Shown here piece by piece: positions 1 through 11,335 of a DNA stretch of 64,000 bases. The translations under genes and the position numbers were made by a program. The notes below the pieces were generated by a model that was not told where the DNA came from, searched no databases, and saw only the letters and a list, made by a program, of their open reading frames with translations. Within the stretch, counting starts at the first letter, position 1; each line of letters starts with the position of its first letter. Origin of the DNA: Hypoxylon rubiginosum (taxonomy: Eukaryota > Ascomycota > Sordariomycetes > Xylariales > Hypoxylaceae); contig CADCXA010000050.1 in NCBI GenBank assembly GCA_902806565.1, forward strand, positions 62,001 to 126,000, given 5' to 3'.

Positions 1-1444
1 TCTACGAGACTTTCGAGGGTTTGCTATGAAGTTCAAGACGAGACAGGGAAACCATGATTTCGTGTTCAACAATCAAGTATGTCGTCTCTTAACTATGGTT
101 ATGTCTGTGTGAAGGTAATGTTGATAATGGTATAGCCGGTCTTCTTCGTTCGCGACCCTATCAAGTTCCCATCGTTGAATCGGAGTCATAAACGAGACCC
201 GCGGACTAATAGTGAGTTAGAACTTTCATAGTTGTTACTGTTTTCCTAGTTACTGACTGCTAGTTGTAGTGTCTAGTTCCGACATGTTTTGGGATTTCCA
301 CGTCAACAACCAGGAGAGTATTCACGCTCTGATGTTCCTATTTGGAGACCGGGGCATTCCATCGTCGGTGCGTCATGTGAACGCCTATAGCGGTAATACG
401 TACATGTTTACCAAGTCCGATGGCTCCTACTGTTACGTTCGTATCCACTTCCTCACGAACCAGGGCATAAATTACCTCACAAGCGAAGAGGCAGCCGAGT
501 TAGCAGGCACCGAACCCGACAAACATGTTGGCGACCTTCAGGAAGCTATTGGGTCGGGCGACTTACCCTCTTGGGATATGTACGTCCAAGTCATCCATCC
601 GGAGGACATCGGAGATGCGCCCGTCGACATCTTCGACGCAACGAAGACTTGGCCTCTCTGGAAATACCCCCGGCGCAAGGTCGGCCGCATGGTGCTCGAC
701 AAGAACCCGTCCAACTGGTTCGCGGAGATCGAGCAAGCTGCGTTCAGCCCTAGCAACATGGTCCCCGGCGTCGACGCGAGTCCCGATCCGCTGCTGCAGG
801 CGCGGATGTTCGCGTACCCCGATGCTGCGCGGTATCGTCTGGGGGCCAACTACCAGTTCCTGCCTACCAACGCCGCCAAGAGAGAGGTCTACTGCCCGAT
901 CGAGCGGGACGGCGCCATGAACTTTACGGCGAACTACGGTGGCGATCCGAACTACATCGGTACGAAACTCAAGCCTGTCCGATTCCTCAGCGCCGGGCAA
1001 GATGGACATGCTCGAACCCAGCGTCAAGATGCAAAGGATAGCAGTTCAAGCCCGAGAAGGCTCGACCAGGTCGCAACGGACAGCCTTCTGCCGGTGGTGT
1101 TCTCCTCGGAGGTGACTGATAAGGACTTTGAGCAGCCTAGAGCGCTGTGGAACGTGATGGGTAAGCAAGGGGGTGCCCAAGAGCGGTTCGTGGGCAACGT
1201 GTCGGCTCACCTCAGCGACGCGCATACGAAGTGGATCAGGGACGAGACCTACGGTACGTTATAACATCTCCTATTTCCCTTCTACCATCTCCGCGGGATG
1301 AAGAATGGTGTGGTGCTGACTCACTTTCATGCAGCAATGTTCAGACGTGTCGACGAGAAGTTGGGGCAGATGTTGGAGAGCACGACGGAGGCTGCCATCA
1401 GGGGCAAGCTCGAGAAGAATCTGCAGCAAACCACCCTGCATTGA
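1..1444 (+). CDS. Small-subunit catalase, 5'-truncated by the window edge
   Basis: Haem catalase that dismutates hydrogen peroxide to water and oxygen. The reading frame enters from the left edge and joins as <2..76, 136..211, 270..1253, 1335..1444, all with GT-AG introns. The first two exons give the conserved catalase core ([13 protein letters not shown], then [12 protein letters not shown] and KRDPRTN). The long exon has the proximal haem signature [14 protein letters not shown], in which the first Tyr is the iron ligand, followed by [15 protein letters not shown], which is typical of fungal clade-3 enzymes. The protein stops soon after this core at QQTTLH, so it is the small-subunit type without the flavodoxin-like C-terminal domain. 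No SKL-type peroxisomal signal is visible at the C-terminus, so a cytosolic location is possible. The N-terminus with the distal His lies outside the window. The 58-nt intron before the long exon has two possible acceptors (263 or 269); I chose 269. Family assignment is secure. Confidence 0.9.
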
Positions 1445-1663
1445 GTGACGGCTGCTGGCATTGAAGTTTAGTTCTAAGTGTGACTGTGCAAGAGGTAGAA
1501 TGTAGTTACTTCATAAAGCTTAGTGTCTCTGTAATACAACCTCTCCTCTAATTTACCGAGGGATACAACACGATGTTGATATATAGGATGTGGACAGTCT
1601 AGAATTACCCTAAGCTGTCCTCTACCCAACCACCTAATCAATCACCGCTATTATGCTTCGTCC

Positions 1664-3530
1664 TTAAGACTCTGAAGATAGCATTCGTCGAGTGACATCG
1701 TTATTCCGTGGCACAAACCGCACTGTTCTCGCCTTCGGGCCCGCGATGGGGTTTTCCCGAGTCAGGAGACCTTCAATAGGGTCCGCAACGATGGGATCCA
1801 TCGTGTCTTCTGCTGGTAGAATCTGGAAGTGCGCGATAAGATGAAGGAAGACGGCATAGAGTGCTTTAGTAGCAACGTGGCTCGCTACACACATGCGTCC
1901 TCCTATTCCAAAGGCATACTGATGACGGTTCGCCGTCTGGTCTCCGTCCATCCATCGCTCCGGCGCGAACGTGTTAGGATCGGAAAAGACGGACGAGTCT
2001 ACGAAAGTTGCGAGTTGTTAGCGGATAGCCCACTTGATTCAAGGATAGACCGTTATTTCATACCTCTTGTGCATGCCCATGAGTTGAGAAACAACAACGT
2101 GTTAGGAGGTATCGTTGCGCCATTCCAGTGAACTTCTGTGTACGTGGCTTTCGGCAGCGCGAGACGTTGCACTACGAAATAGCGACCGACTTCTTTAGTA
2201 AATGCCTCTACGTACTCGACCCTTGAATGTGCGGCGTGCGGCGACTCGAGCAAGCTGGCGTCTGCATCTCTGATTGCTTGGTATGCTTTTTCTTGGATGT
2301 CAGGGCGATACGCGAGTAGCAAGATAGCCCACATTAACGAACGCTTCGTGGTGTCAGCACCTGCTAACATGCTCAGCCCGATAGAGAGCAACTCTCCATC
2401 GGTGAGCCCTTTACTTTCGGGATCCTTTAGGACATTGCCCTGAATACAGGGGCGGTCGACCCCGTCGGCGATGTCCCTCCTAAGCTTCTCCTGCAAGACG
2501 TTGTGGTACGCAACCCGCCTCTTTCCCACGTCGGCCATGTGCGAGCCCTTCTGCAGGCCGAGCCATCCAGCCAAGGTGTCCAGGGGCCGCAGTAGCGGGA
2601 TGTAGTTGGAGAAGTTGCTCGTTGGGTTTCGGAACTTGGAGATTTCTTCTTCGATGTAGATGATTTCGGAGATTACTAAGTCTCGATGAAGATCCTTGAC
2701 ATCCTCGACGCGAGCGCCGTAGGCCAGCGTTAAGCTGAGATTTAAGGCAAGCTTGCGCGTAAGATCGAGCACGTCGACTGAGACTCTGCCCCCCTTACAG
2801 CTGGATAAGACGTCTAAAATGAAAGCTCTGGACTCAAGGTCGAGGATCTGCCTCGCGAAGGTTAGAGATTTGAAAACAGTCATATCATTAACATAAAGAG
2901 GAAGCTTACCGGAAAGTAACTTTCAGTGCTTGTCTTGTTTAAAGCCGTAGCCGCCACCTTGCGACGGCGCTTACAGCTGTCATTCCAGGGGCTAGTCCCG
3001 ATACTTGTTACGGGCCCGCCTTGTTGCACCTTCTTATGAAGAACATAGAAAACTGGCCGCGAGTTCGTCGCCTCACGCTGCCCGATGAAAAGCGCACGAG
3101 CGGCTGCTGTGCTGTTTACTATTACGGCAGGAACGTTGCCCAGCTGCACTTGGAACACATCACCATAACGCTCAGCCCACTGCAATTCTCTGGAGTTAGT
3201 GGGCACTTCTTTCAGAATCCACTATTGGATGTAGGAAAAGGTCTAAACTCGACAGTCGTCAAGGGGGGAGAAGTGACATTTGGGACTACATACTATCCTA
3301 TATTCATCCGAGGTTGCGATGCCTCGTAGAGATGGTAGACTCCCAAGTAAAGGATACCCGAGTGGTCCTGGTAGCTTAGGAATCCGAGCCCGTAGTCGCA
3401 CTACTTCGTTGAGTAAGATGTAGAGAGCCAAAGAGACGATCGGGACGGTGAACAGTAACTTTACCAGTAACCTAAGTAGAGAAAGATCAAACGCCGGAAG
3501 GTCGCTTAGTGACGTAGGAAGGACAGCCAT
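1664..3530 (-). CDS. Cytochrome P450, CYP504-like (phenylacetate/hydroxyphenylacetate hydroxylase type)
   Basis: Predicted exons on the minus strand: 3294..3530, 2910..3221, 2064..2847, 1664..1998, giving 555 aa. Residues about 20-42 form a membrane anchor, followed by a proline-rich hinge (PKLPGPLGYP). The I-helix reads AGADTT, the K-helix ExxR is EVGR, the PERF-type motif is PERW, and the haem loop is FGIGGRMC with ligand Cys481. The N-terminal region, the GDVFQVQLGN block and the CKRRRKVAATALNKTS block resemble fungal CYP504 enzymes as I remember them; these hydroxylate phenylacetate or 3-hydroxyphenylacetate on the route to homogentisate. The subfamily and substrate are inference. The gene ends 220 bp from the convergent catalase gene. 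With a phenylalanine ammonia-lyase in the same window, a role in aromatic amino-acid or phenylpropanoid metabolism is plausible but unproven. No truncation or stop is present once the introns are removed. Confidence 0.85.
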
Positions 3531-4525
3531 CTCAATACGACTGATGACTCTAGCCTATTAGGGTAGCAGGAAGCAAACGAACAATACTATAATACCAGCT
3601 CTCAACACAGTCACTCAGAGAAGGAACATTTGCTCTACGCTACTAGATATTAGGAAAAAGGGTCATAGTCCTGAAGTACTTCGAAGATCATCTTTGGGCT
3701 AGGTGTCACACGGCTCGATCCGAGTGGCTCACCAGATTAGAGAAACCCATGGTCACAGATCTTGGCAAACTCGTATCCCGTATATTGATGTGTGAGTTGG
3801 CTGAGATTGAATGGATGGAGATAACTCGGATTGAAACAACAAGACCAACACACGTCAGTCGGGCGCTTAGAGCGGCAATAAGGCAGAAATCAGGTAGCAA
3901 CCTTGGGACATAAATAGGGCCTTAGATTCCTGTCTAAATTGAAGGGAATCAAGGACCTTAGGACCCGTAAAGATTATTATATTGAATTGAAGCTATTCCA
4001 AGTCTCTGATACAGACCCTTGTCACACTAGGTTCAGTTCACGCCATACCTACCCCTCGTGGGTAGGTACCTATAGGAGGTAGGGTAGTGATATCGAATTG
4101 ACCAATAGTTGACCAGATATTGCAACGAGACCTACTAGGTAAAGAGGCAGGCCAAGTGTGGGTGGTATTTGTCTCACTTGCCCGCTTCTATCCGACCAGT
4201 TCGGAGACGGACCGGCGTCCAAACGCTTAGCCTCTGTAGGCCCATTGCAAACCCGAACAGTTGGTATCGGGCAGGGCGTTGCCGAATTTTCGGGTTTTAG
4301 CGTCGGTAGGATACGCTATTTCGAGAGAGGCTGCCATTAAAATGTCTATTTGAAGGCTCATACCTGAGATTGCGTGATACAGTGGGTTGCTGACGACTTG
4401 CGATCTAACGTTTTCTGCCCTGACTAACAACGGTAACCTAGGGTCTGGAGCTAAGACGGTCGTAGTCATAATTCAAATTAGAAGAATTGGTTAAAATGGC
4501 ACGTCCCAAGGTAAAATACTAAAGA
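3531..4525. other. Intergenic, CYP504-like promoter side and dipeptidase 3' flank
   Basis: I see no convincing gene. A reading frame of 80 codons at 4227-4469 on the minus strand has no recognisable domain. At 4060-4085 there is a cluster of TAGGTACCTA-like sequence (GGTAGGTACCTATAGGAGG), the intergenic motif that recurs through the window. Confidence 0.5.
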
Positions 4526-6128
4526 CTACAGATCGTTCTCGGCCTTGAATACAGTACCTTGATTTCTAGGCTTGCCAACATTGAACTGATCAGGGTGGCC
4601 CCAGTTCTCTCTTGCTGCCCGTTCACGAGTCTCGCGGTACATGTAGGGAGAATTCCTGTAGCCCTTATGCCACTTGCGTCCTTCAAACTCCTCCTCAACT
4701 GGCTTCTCCCCTTGAGCCTGGATCTGCTGAGCTCTGCGCTGGATCGACTCCCAGACCCGTAGCAGATTATCGCCTACCAGGAGCCTGATCTGATCATCCG
4801 TAGCTCCTCGAGCCATCAGGAGCTCGATTAAATCAGGATATTTTGAGACGTCCTATAATGTGTTTAGTGAAGATCTGTAAGATGCATGTGGTCAGGTGGT
4901 GTAATGACGCCTTACCTCAAGGCCGCTAGGAGTAAAGGGCGTCCCGCTAAAGTCGGACCCGATCCCTACATGCTCCCAGCCAGCAATTTCGGCGAGGTGC
5001 CAAATATGATCTACAACGTCATGTATAGTGACCGCACTGGGGTCTTGCATATTCAAGAACCGATTGACAAATACGGCCATCACTATTCCTCCATTGCGGC
5101 GAACGCTGCGAAGCACGTCGTCGGGCACATTTCGTAGATGGGGCGTCACGGAGTAAGCCCCTGAGTGGGAGAAAATCACGGGTGTTTGCGTGATAGAAAG
5201 GACGTCGCGCATAGTCTGGTGAGAGACGTGCGAGAGGTCAATCATCATGCCAAGACGGTTCATCTCGCGGACGTATGCGGCGCCAAGTGATGTGAGGCCG
5301 TGATCAGGTTCTCCGTGCGCGACGGTCGAGGCGGAAGTTGCCCACGCGTTGTCGCAGTTGTGAGTGGTCGTGATATAACGTACCCCCAAGTCGTACGCTT
5401 GTCGAACGGCAGCAATGGAACCTCCGAGCTGGTGGCCCCCTTCTATGCCTAGCATGCTCGCAATGCGACCATTCTTAAAGGCGGCGCGGGCACAGGAAGG
5501 GGTCTCGCAATACGTAAAAATTTCAGGGGACTCAGCAATGAATCTCTTGGCTACGTCAATTTGCTCGAGCGTATCGCGCACTATCCACTGGAGATCTCAT
5601 AAGACCATCAGAAACTGCGGGTTCGATCTCGAGGCAATAGAAACTCACGGATGGATCCTCAAAGTGTTTCTGAGCCGCGTCGCATTTGACATGCACACTC
5701 CAGAACTGGCCACCCATCATCCCTTTTCTCATCCGGCCGATGTCCGTGTGGCCCAGCAGACGCTGGTTCGGGTCGAATTTCCCATCGTATATGCGATTGT
5801 GCAACTCGACGCGGAGGAGCCATGGAAAGTCATTATGGCCGTCAATAAGCGGCGTCGTCTCGAGGACGCGCTTCGTCCTCAATGCGTAGTTGGTTGGATC
5901 AATCGAGGCACCGGCCGGCGATAGCCAACTCCCTAGGGAGGTAAAAGGGGCAATGAGAATCGCGAAGCTAGCCGTAACCAATGCGCCCCGCCAACGTCCT
6001 AGCCAGCCGTATTGCGAAACTTGAGGATGAATAATGAGGGCATTTCTATCTGAGTTTCCCGTCTGGAGAGGCGTGTCTTGCTCTGAGTCGAGCTCGGCAC
6101 TTGGTGTTACACCGGACTGACCGGCCAT
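4526..6128 (-). CDS. Membrane dipeptidase (renal dipeptidase family, peptidase M19)
   Basis: Zinc dipeptidase related to mammalian renal dipeptidase, which hydrolyses dipeptides including the Cys-Gly of glutathione conjugates. Predicted exons: 5649..6128, 4916..5587, 4526..4852, all phase 0, giving 492 aa. I chose the ATG at 6128 (MAGQSG) for its purine context; an in-frame ATG at 6188 would add 20 residues. A single hydrophobic segment at about residues 48-68 predicts a type II membrane anchor with the catalytic domain outside the cytosol. Metal ligands of the family are all visible: His98 and Asp100 (DGHNDFP), the bridging Glu209 (GIEGGH), His280 (LSHVS) and His301 (FSHSG). GSDFSG near the end of exon 2 is also typical. 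It shares a 907-bp divergent promoter with the MFS gene at 7036, which suggests co-regulated uptake and processing of a peptide or conjugate. M19 enzymes also occur in fungal sulfur-containing toxin clusters (GliJ), but no such partner genes are seen here. Confidence 0.88.
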
Positions 6129-7035
6129 CGTGTCGCCTTTTCCTCGAGAAAGTTGGTAATACACGAGTGTCCGAAATGGACACCGCAATCATCACCGATA
6201 GAGTTTCGTAGCTTTCTAAAAATTTGACTCCAATTCCAACTTCAACACCTGCGATGTCGGGGCGCGTCAGGTATTCGTAGGCTATAGCCGATGGTTGGTA
6301 GCCCAGACCAGTATGTGAGACTAGTAGATAGCTGCATTTGGATTTGCCTGCCGACTAGACTCGCTGGCTCTCCCGAGTTAGTACATTGTATGTGAAGATC
6401 CTCCAGTCTGTCTTTGACTTCTCGTGCTAGAAAACGCAATGTTACTCTTACATCACACCACCATGGCTAAGTGGGGGGCGAGCTTGGTTTCAAGCTAGAG
6501 AGTCATTGGTAGCAATAAGCCGGACCTTATTGAAGATGAAGTGCTAAGTTTACGTTGTTTCTCTCACTTAAAGAAACAATGGATCAGGTACAGGATGAGG
6601 TATGAGTTTTATATGCTTCAACATCGGGATGTTAGCTCCGAACTTGGTGGTGGGTAGACCCAGTTCAAGCCAAGGTGGACGATGAGACCAGACCTATCGG
6701 CATGCATCCCGACTGCAGCAATTCCAGCGTAAACCCTGGGCGCATAGTTCCTCTAGGGTTCGCCTATTAGAATACAGTTATTTATCGAGCGCTATATGGA
6801 ATATGGCAAGGTCGGTATCACGCAATCAAGACTTGAACTTGAAGCACGAGCTTTCGGAGGCACACCTATATAGGAAGATATGATTACAGACACTTACAAC
6901 AATAGTAGGTAAATATAATATATATGAAATTTTCATTGGCCTTGGGTTGCTATCACATATCGCTACATGTCTATCGTTAAGTCTTCGCTACTTCCAATAC
7001 AAGTGCATTGTTTAGCAAATTGCCTGGCCTTTATC
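6129..7035. promoter_or_regulatory. Divergent promoter region between dipeptidase and MFS transporter
   Basis: This 907-bp region separates two divergent start codons. On the MFS side a palindromic TATA-like CCTATATAGG lies at 6865-6874, about 165 nt upstream of the ATG at 7036. Two ATGs upstream of the chosen starts (6188 for the peptidase, 6967 for the MFS gene) are in frame and could be alternative starts. No transcription-factor site could be named with confidence. Confidence 0.4.
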
Positions 7036-8812
7036 ATGGCGGGTAGCAGTAGCGATGAGAAACATCCTCAGGGTGTGTCCGTAGACGACAATAGGTCGCT
7101 CGAGAATGATACGGCAGCCGAGAAGCGACTTGTGAGGAAGACAGACTTGCTGATGATGCCAGGCTTAGGTGAGTCTTATCATTTCATTTCCCCTTTATTC
7201 TACCATTCAGGAGTAATTGTCATGCTGACTGTCAAAGCTCTTGCATACTTCACCCATACGCTCGATCGTGCTAATCTCGGAAATGCAAAGACTGATGGAT
7301 TTGAAAAAGATTTGGGCCTAGTTGGAAACCAATTCTCACTTCTACTCGTCCTGTTCTACGTCCCATATGCTCTTTTCAACGTCCCCTGGTCTATACTGGC
7401 CAAGAGGTACAATTCTGCCCGGGTAATTCCACTTGCTGTTCTAGCCTGGGGAGCATGTACGATGGGCGCTGCCGCTGCCAAGAACTTTGCTGGCATCATG
7501 GCCACGAGGATCATTATGGGTGCTATTGAAGCTGCTTGGTAAGTCTATCTACCTCCTTAGGTACCTCTCTTGAGCTTTTTAGATTCTAACCAATACTCTA
7601 GTACGTTCAGTAACCAACATAATAATTTGAAATACTTGCAGGTCGAATTATCCATAGTGATGATGCTAACAAAAAGCTAGATAAGCCTTGTGAAGTTTAC
7701 TACCTGTCCCTATTCTATACACGAAAGGAAATGGCCTTTCGAGTATCTTGGATCGGCCAAATGGGGTTCATTGCAGGTGCCGTTTCTGGTTTGATCTCAT
7801 GGAGTGTCTTTCAATGGGAGGGAGGGTTAAAGGTAAGCAGTACATATAATCATCTACTGGAGAATAATTGATACTGACTGTGTTATTCAAGGGCTGGCAA
7901 TATCTCTTTATCATCGAAGGTTCAATCACAGTCGCCGTTGCTGTTTACTTGTGGATCTTTGCTCCTAGAAGCCCTGAAACGTCCCGATGGTATACCGAGG
8001 AAGAGGTCAAGCTTGCCAAGAACCGCCTCGAGCAGGACTCTCAAGACCATGATACGGAGTTTCGCTGGCACGACGCGAAAAAGCAGCTTAAACACTGGCC
8101 GACTTGGGCCTTCGCATTTATGGCTCTGACGTACGGCGTCGGCGTGGCTAGTAGTTCAAACTTCCTTCCGGTATGCTTTACCCCTTTAAAGTACCGTGCA
8201 TTAATATACTGTGCGGACTGTCTAGGTTAATACTGACATTACCCCTGATAGACGATGATAAAAAGGCTCACGAGCGATGCAACTACCGCTAATCTCTACA
8301 CTGTTGGCCCTAATTTGACAGCCTCCGTCTTCCAGGTTTCAATCTGCTGGTTGTCGGATCGGTATCAGCAACGAGCAAGCATTGCTTGCGCTACCACGGT
8401 CGTCTCCTTAGTGGCATGGATCCTCCTTGGAACTCTCGATTTGGTGCATCAACCGCGGGTCGGCTATTTCTTAACATACCTGATCACTTTCGCTACCTTC
8501 ATCCCAAGCAACCTCGTGCCGGCGTGGCTTTCGTCCAACACACCTACCACGACGGGCCGTGCCGTATCACTCGGGCTCAATTACATGGCAATGAACCTAG
8601 CTGGTATCGTGTCGTCGCTAATATACAGAACCGAAGACGCGCCAGTGTACCGTCCGGCTTTGGTTACTGTCGGATGTACACAAGGTGTCTTCATCCTAAC
8701 CGCCATGGTAATGCGCCAGTATTACGTTGGTTTGAACAAGAAGATTGACTCCGGAGAACTATCATGCGCACCAGGAATGGAAAGTCGCCCAGAATATCGG
8801 TATGCAATCTAA
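7036..8812 (+). CDS. MFS transporter, anion:cation symporter (allantoate permease/Dal5-like) family, with an 8-nt micro-exon
   Basis: Proton-driven plasma-membrane transporter with about 12 predicted membrane segments; the Dal5-like family takes up organic anions, vitamins or small peptides, and the substrate here is unknown. Predicted exons: 7036..7168, 7238..7538, 7602..7609, 7681..7832, 7892..8170, 8252..8812, giving 477 aa, a normal length for the family. Family hallmarks are the DRANLGNA segment after helix 1, PYALFNVPWSILAKR, the helix-4/5 block ending MGAIEAA, and VYYLSLFYTRKEMAFRVSW. Exon 3 is only 8 nt (TACGTTCA). Both flanking introns (63 and 71 nt) have CTAAC branch points and AG acceptors, and the micro-exon is the only join I found that keeps the frame: joining exon 2 directly to 7681 gives an immediate TGA. 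The start at 7036 has a good context (ATCATGG). The next gene is convergent, and the dipeptidase is divergent from a shared promoter. Confidence 0.85.
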
Positions 8813-9654
8813 GAATTTCTTGCGTTTTAAGCCTCAAGAGTCTTTTTTCGGGGTCTTGCTGATAAGGAATGGGATGGGCCTTTTGTTCTCGCCCCCTATG
8901 TATGTACACCTGGAGCTGGTAGCTGGTAAATTTTATAGCTATCCGCGCAATAACATAGGTGTTTCAGTATCGTATGGTCGGCCTCGTGACAATTCAACAC
9001 TAGTGTATAATACTGAAATCCAACATGGTGAGAGAGAGAAGAGCTTTTAGGCCGAGAATGACTATGGTAACAAGAATGTAAGCCTAAATAATTTCATAGA
9101 AGTCTTTTACTAGGATTTGATTACTTTTTCTTTCTTCTGGTCGTTCTCCTGCTTTTTTAAGAGGGAGGGGGCTCTACCCCTTAAACCCCCTATTTTACGT
9201 TTTCATCTTCTACTAGTATTGTGCACCTAGGAAGTTCCATATATTGCAGCATAGTTTTCAAATATATAAAGCTTTACGACACGAATGCAAGCTATTCCAC
9301 TATTAGCATCAATGTACCCCCATGCAATTCCTAACTGAATCTAATTTTCAGTCTTTCACAACCCAGAGACATAAGAAATATGATACACATAAGGTACCTA
9401 GGTAGATATCAAGAATAAGAGGGGAGTTGGGGCATGACTACCAAGACACGCTATGTCCCTCCGAGTCCTCTTAATATTAAGTACTGGTAGAATCTCATTG
9501 AGATCCTAGGCGACCTGCAAGCTCAACGATGAAGAGCAAGCCAACGCCTATACGCGGGTGAATGACCTTGCCAATGTCTATGTAAGTCCGCCTGGCTAAG
9601 GGAATGACCGTCTGACAAGGTGAGAGATCTATGTCAAGCCCAAGATTGCCAAGC
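8813..9654. other. Intergenic between convergent MFS and P450 genes
   Basis: This is AT-rich 3' flanking DNA of two convergent genes. A C-rich/G-rich inverted pair at about 9162-9190 (GAGGGGGCTCTACCCC region) could fold, and an AAGGTACCTAGGTAGATA palindrome-like motif lies at 9391-9408. I see no gene. Confidence 0.4.
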
Positions 9655-11335
9655 CTACCTAGCAACGGGCTTCATGTAAATGTTCAATGCTGGCTTATGC
9701 CACAAGGTGAATGCTTCTTGGGTATCTATCCATCCTCGGCTCCCGTCATCGATCTTCATGTCGAAATTGTAGATGATCTTAGCCAAGATGAGGCGCATCT
9801 CAGCGTATGCGAGACTATTGTGTATTAGAATATAAAACCCGCGACAATAAATGTAATGGGAGTAGCTTACTTGCGACCAATGCAGTTTCGAGGTCCAACA
9901 CTGAATGGCTGCATTGCCTCGAGCTGGTCCGTCTTAAATTTGGCGTCACCCATGAATCGCTCTGGCGCGAAGGTGTATGGTTCGGTCCAAAAGTGCGTGT
10001 CGTGATTGATAGCCCATTGCCAAACTGCCACGGCGGTCTGGAATTCTGTTAGAATTGCGTATACTGAACTTCAGACGGTGCTAGAAAACTTACACCTTCT
10101 GGGACAAATTTTCCCGAGATGAAAACGCCACCCTTGGGTACCTGTCGCGGCAAGCCCGTGGGAACTGGAGGATAGCAGCGGAGAGACTCATTCAGACAAG
10201 CAAGCATATATGACAAACTGCCGACCGAGGTCAACGTGATTTCATCTTCACTGTTGAACTTGGATCGAACTTCCTTGGTAAGTTTCTCCAGTTTATCAGG
10301 GTTAGTCGTAAGCAGGAAGACGGCGCCACTCAGCAGCGTCGCGGTCGTCTCGCTTCCAGCCACGATGAGGGTCCCTGCGTTCACAGCTATCTGCTTGAAA
10401 CTCAGCACGCCCTCCTTGTTCTTCTTGATCAGACCCTCGATAAGATCTGGCCTCTCGACACCGAGTTCGATCCTCTGCGACACCTTTTGGCGCACCAATG
10501 CTTGGTTGTCGTTGATGGCCAGCTTGCCGAGTCGTAAGGCGATCCTCACGAGGGGCTGGAATCCCGCATTGGCGAGAGCGACCAGGAAAGCGGACTGTCT
10601 TACAGAGTTGGTCAGGATTCTGACCCACGGATGATAGTCGGATTTCTCAAGACAGTCAAAAGAGGAGCCGAAGCCCAAATCCCCTATGACGTCGAATGTC
10701 GTCCAGTTTAACCACTCGCGCATGTTCAGAGTGGTCAGGCCGGCATTGCACTGCTCCAGTAGCCGCTGGATTAACAAGTCGACATAAGAACCGATAATTG
10801 GCTCTTGGGCCTGCATCGAACGCTCAGAGAATCCATGGGCGAGTTGGCGGCGCAGCATAGAGTGTTCGTCTCGAGGGGTGTTGATGATACCCCTGGGTAC
10901 GTTGTCAATGATGCGGTATAGACCATCATACTTGGGTAGTTCTGGTTCGCCGTTGTGACGATGGCCATATATATCCTTCCATGCTTGCGGGTCGCTGAAG
11001 GCCAGCTCGTTCGGACCGATCCGTACGACAGGGCCGTATTTGTTGTGTAAGTCCAGCACATGGAAGGGGAGTTTCCCTTGCGTCAATTTAATAGATCTAG
11101 GAATCGGGGAGATCCGCCACAGCAGCGGCCCAGGAAAAGACCGAAGTGGGTGCAGAAAAACGTTATAAAAAGCGATGCCTACGAAGTAAACAACTAGCTG
11201 TGTGATGGATTAGACGGCTGTTTCTTTCTTTCTTATCTCTCTTGAAGGGGCCACAAGCCTGGGGAGGAGCAAACTCACAAGCGCGCAGGATATCGCGGCT
11301 AGGTCAAGTGGGTTACCTGGTTGTAGAGGCGCCAT
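9655..11335 (-). CDS. Cytochrome P450 monooxygenase, CYP65-like (isotrichodermin C-15 hydroxylase type)
   Basis: Predicted exons: 11279..11335, 10094..11197, 9871..10037, 9655..9814, giving 495 aa. The first exon encodes only 19 residues and the second continues the membrane anchor (LVVYFVGIAFYNVFLHPLRSF) into the PGP hinge. Further signatures are the I-helix AGSETT, the K-helix ESLR, the PERF motif PERF, and the haem loop FSVGPRNCIG with Cys439 as ligand. The pattern HPLR-x-FPGP, the KYGPVVRIGPNELAFSDPQAW block and INHD-x-x-F place it with fungal P450s commonly annotated as isotrichodermin C-15 hydroxylase-like (CYP65 and relatives), a group usually found in secondary-metabolite clusters. 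The substrate cannot be inferred from sequence. It points away from PAL, with a 5.6-kb gap between the two start codons. All catalytic motifs are intact. Confidence 0.88.
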
